Assembly (NCBI GenBank): GCA_012035435.1
Contig: JAAUPH010000007.1
Span: 1-23,544, forward strand
DNA: 23,544 nt
DNA from: Sphingopyxis sp.
GTDB lineage: Bacteria; Pseudomonadota; Alphaproteobacteria; Sphingomonadales; Sphingomonadaceae
Direction: 5' to 3'
Under the pieces are notes generated by a model. That model had not been told where the DNA came from. It made no database searches and saw only the letters and a list, made by a program, of their open reading frames with translations. Positions within the stretch are counted from its first letter, which is position 1. Every line of letters starts with the position of its first letter. This document shows positions 21,602 to 23,544 of this stretch, piece by piece. The position numbers and the translations under genes were made by a program.

Positions 21602-23544
21602 GCTGCTCGCCTCCGGTAACGCTGTGCCGCTCAAGGTCGCGCAGCGCGAGGCATCGCCCGAAAAATTCCTGCCTTATGCACGCCACGTCAACGAAGAGAT
21701 GGTTGCGCTCGATTCCGGTGACGTCATGCTGACCTTCGAGTTGCAAGGCCGCGCGTTCGAGACTGCCGATGTCCGCGACCTGAACGACTGGCACACCAAG
21801 CTCAACGGGATGCTCCGCAACCTGCACGACGAACGACTGTCGATCTGGACGCATTTGATCCGCCTGCGGGTCGATCAAATCCCAAGCGGAAAATTTAGCT
21901 CAGCGTTCGCTGCCGATCTCGACCGCGCCTATTTTGGGCGAATCAACCGGAAACGGATGTTTATCAACCGCTTCTTTGCGACGCTTGTGATCCGCCCTGC
22001 CGCCACTGGTGGCGACAAGATCATCCAGCTCTTCAAACGCAAGGTGTCCGGTGAAGCCAAACAAGGCCCGATGATCGACGAGTCGTTGATCGAGTTGCTC
22101 GACGACAAGGCGCGCGATTTCGAGAAACTGATGGCGCGCTGCGAACCGCGCCGCTGTGCCATCTATGAGCATCGCGGGCTGATGTTCTCGGAAACGATGG
22201 AAGTCGCCGACATGGTGATGACCGGTCGCCATCGCCGCGTGCCGGTAGTGCGCGGCCATCTCGGCGGCGCGCTCTACCGCTCGCGCACGATCTTCGGCGC
22301 GGAAACCATCGAAGTACGCGACGCCGACCGCTCCGCGCTCGGCGGCATCTTCGGAATCCGTGAATATCCCGCCCAAACCACCCCGCGCCAGTTTGAGGCT
22401 TTGCTTTCGGTCGATTTCGGGTTCGTGCAGACGCAGAGCTTCACGTTTCTTGGGCGGGCGGCGGCAACCGAAAAATTCCGGCTGCGGATGACGCAGATGG
22501 AAAACGCGGGCGATAGGGCAGTCAGTCAGGCCGATGCGCTGATTGATGCGGGCGACGACCTGATGTCGAACCGCTTCGTGCTGGGCGATCATCATTTCAC
22601 GCTCGCGGTCTATGCCAGTTCGATGAAGGCGCTCCGCGACCATATGTCGGTCGCGCGGGCAGCCCTTGCCGATACTGGCATGGTCGCAGCGCGCGAAGGC
22701 GCGGCGCTTGAAGCTGCTTACTGGTCGCAGCTCGTTGGCAATTTTGCATGGCGCGCCCGGCCCGCACCAATCACGTCGCTCAATTTCGCGGCCTTTTCGC
22801 CGTTCCACACATTCCCGGCAGGCAGCGCCAGTGGCAACCATTGGGGCGATGCGATTGCTTTGCTCAAGACCAATGCCCGAAGCCCCTATTTCTTCAATTT
22901 CCATAAGGGCGATCTCGGCCACACACTGATCATCGGCCCGTCGGGCGGCGGCAAGACCGTGCTGCTCAACTTCTTGATGGCGCAGACCGAGAAGACTGGC
23001 GCGCGGCAGATATTCATCGACAAGGATCGAGGGGCGCAAATCTTTGTGCAGGCAAGCGGCGGCACCTATCTCGCGCTCCATAACGGCGTCCCGACCGGCT
23101 TCGCGCCACTGAAGGCGCTCGCCAACAAGGCCGAAGACAAGACTTTCCTCTCGCTGTTCATCCGCCAGCTCGTTCGCGCGGACGGCAAGCCGATTACCGT
23201 TCAGGAAGAACGGCTGATCGAAGACGGTATCAACGCCGTGATGAAGCTCGACGTTGCCGATCGTTCGCTGAGCGCGCTCCGATCAATGCTCGGCATGAAG
23301 GACGCCAGCGGCGTCGGTGCGCGGCTCGAAAAATGGACTTCCGAAGGTTCGCTCGGCTGGGTGTTCGACAATCCAGCGGATTCGATGACGCTCGACGCCA
23401 GGTTCATCGGCTTCGACATGACCGATTTTCTCGACAACGCCGACATTCGCACCCCGGTCATGCTCTACCTGTTCCACCGCATCGACCAGCTTCTGACTGG
23501 CGAGCGGATGGTCATCTGCATCGACGAATTCTGGAAGGCGCTTG
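21594..23544 (+). CDS. virB4: VirB4-type conjugation ATPase (partial, runs off right edge)
   Basis: About 650 residues are visible of a family usually near 800. The start MSRLLASGNAVPLKVAQREA overlaps the end of virB3 by eight bases. The N-terminal CagE/TrbE/VirB-type domain is followed by the ATPase domain: Walker A GPSGGGKT at residues 448-455 and Walker B MVICIDEFWKAL with Asp644-Glu645, close to the window end. The protein energises pilus assembly and substrate transfer at the inner membrane. No frame break was seen in the visible part. The remaining vir genes should lie to the right. Confidence 0.95.
   Translation, partial: MSRLLASGNAVPLKVAQREASPEKFLPYARHVNEEMVALDSGDVMLTFELQGRAFETADVRDLNDWHTKLNGMLRNLHDERLSIWTHLIRLRVDQIPSGKFSSAFAADLDRAYFGRINRKRMFINRFFATLVIRPAATGGDKIIQLFKRKVSGEAKQGPMIDESLIELLDDKARDFEKLMARCEPRRCAIYEHRGLMFSETMEVADMVMTGRHRRVPVVRGHLGGALYRSRTIFGAETIEVRDADRSALGGIFGIREYPAQTTPRQFEALLSVDFGFVQTQSFTFLGRAAATEKFRLRMTQMENAGDRAVSQADALIDAGDDLMSNRFVLGDHHFTLAVYASSMKALRDHMSVARAALADTGMVAAREGAALEAAYWSQLVGNFAWRARPAPITSLNFAAFSPFHTFPAGSASGNHWGDAIALLKTNARSPYFFNFHKGDLGHTLIIGPSGGGKTVLLNFLMAQTEKTGARQIFIDKDRGAQIFVQASGGTYLALHNGVPTGFAPLKALANKAEDKTFLSLFIRQLVRADGKPITVQEERLIEDGINAVMKLDVADRSLSALRSMLGMKDASGVGARLEKWTSEGSLGWVFDNPADSMTLDARFIGFDMTDFLDNADIRTPVMLYLFHRIDQLLTGERMVICIDEFWKAL

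Noticed and set aside
21900..23081. A 393-residue open frame on the minus strand
   Set aside because: It lies fully antisense to virB4, whose ATPase motifs are intact. Its composition (many R, A, H, E) is that of a GC-driven shadow frame.

Overview
The window looks like chromosomal or large-replicon DNA of an alphaproteobacterium, most likely a sphingomonad. That placement is an inference from the VirB-type secretion genes, the Omp25/31-like porin, and the mix of GC-rich genes with AT-richer spacers. No rRNA, tRNA, CRISPR array or recognisable insertion sequence was seen.

Left part (1-6103): a decayed acyltransferase end at the edge, an Lrp/AsnC regulator, and a duplicated ~0.8-kb segment carrying a small outer-membrane beta-barrel gene. 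The first copy (1248-2094) is a pseudogene and the second (3289-4105) is intact. Between the copies lies a secreted alpha/beta hydrolase. Next come a DUF4265 gene with a small unrecognised partner, then a lipoprotein with a 14-proline tether and a beta-helix domain.

Middle part (6176-16253): mostly leftward genes of the kind found in electrophile, xenobiotic and stress responses. They are an alpha/beta hydrolase, a NIPSNAP protein, a frameshifted PhzF gene, a glutathione S-transferase, an acyltransferase-3 membrane protein, a DUF6506 protein, a damaged dihydrofolate-reductase-like gene, a secreted histidine phosphatase, an XRE regulator and DoxX. A rightward TetR regulator shares a long palindrome with doxX and is followed by an NmrA-type NAD(P)-binding protein.

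Right part (16254-19823): a rightward run with a secreted HExxH metalloprotease, a CPBP membrane protease whose start codon overlaps the upstream stop by one base, a DUF1772 membrane protein and a DUF3108-like exported protein. The run is preceded by a leader able to form two mutually exclusive hairpins, one of terminator type.

Far right (20145-23544): the start of a type IV secretion operon, virB1-virB2-virB3-virB4, with tight overlaps. virB4 runs off the window.

The most interesting regulatory signal is a dyad, TACY-N5-RGTA, found in eight intergenic positions upstream of unrelated transcription units, with a ninth near-match. It may mark a shared regulon for an HxlR-like or similar winged-helix regulator encoded elsewhere.
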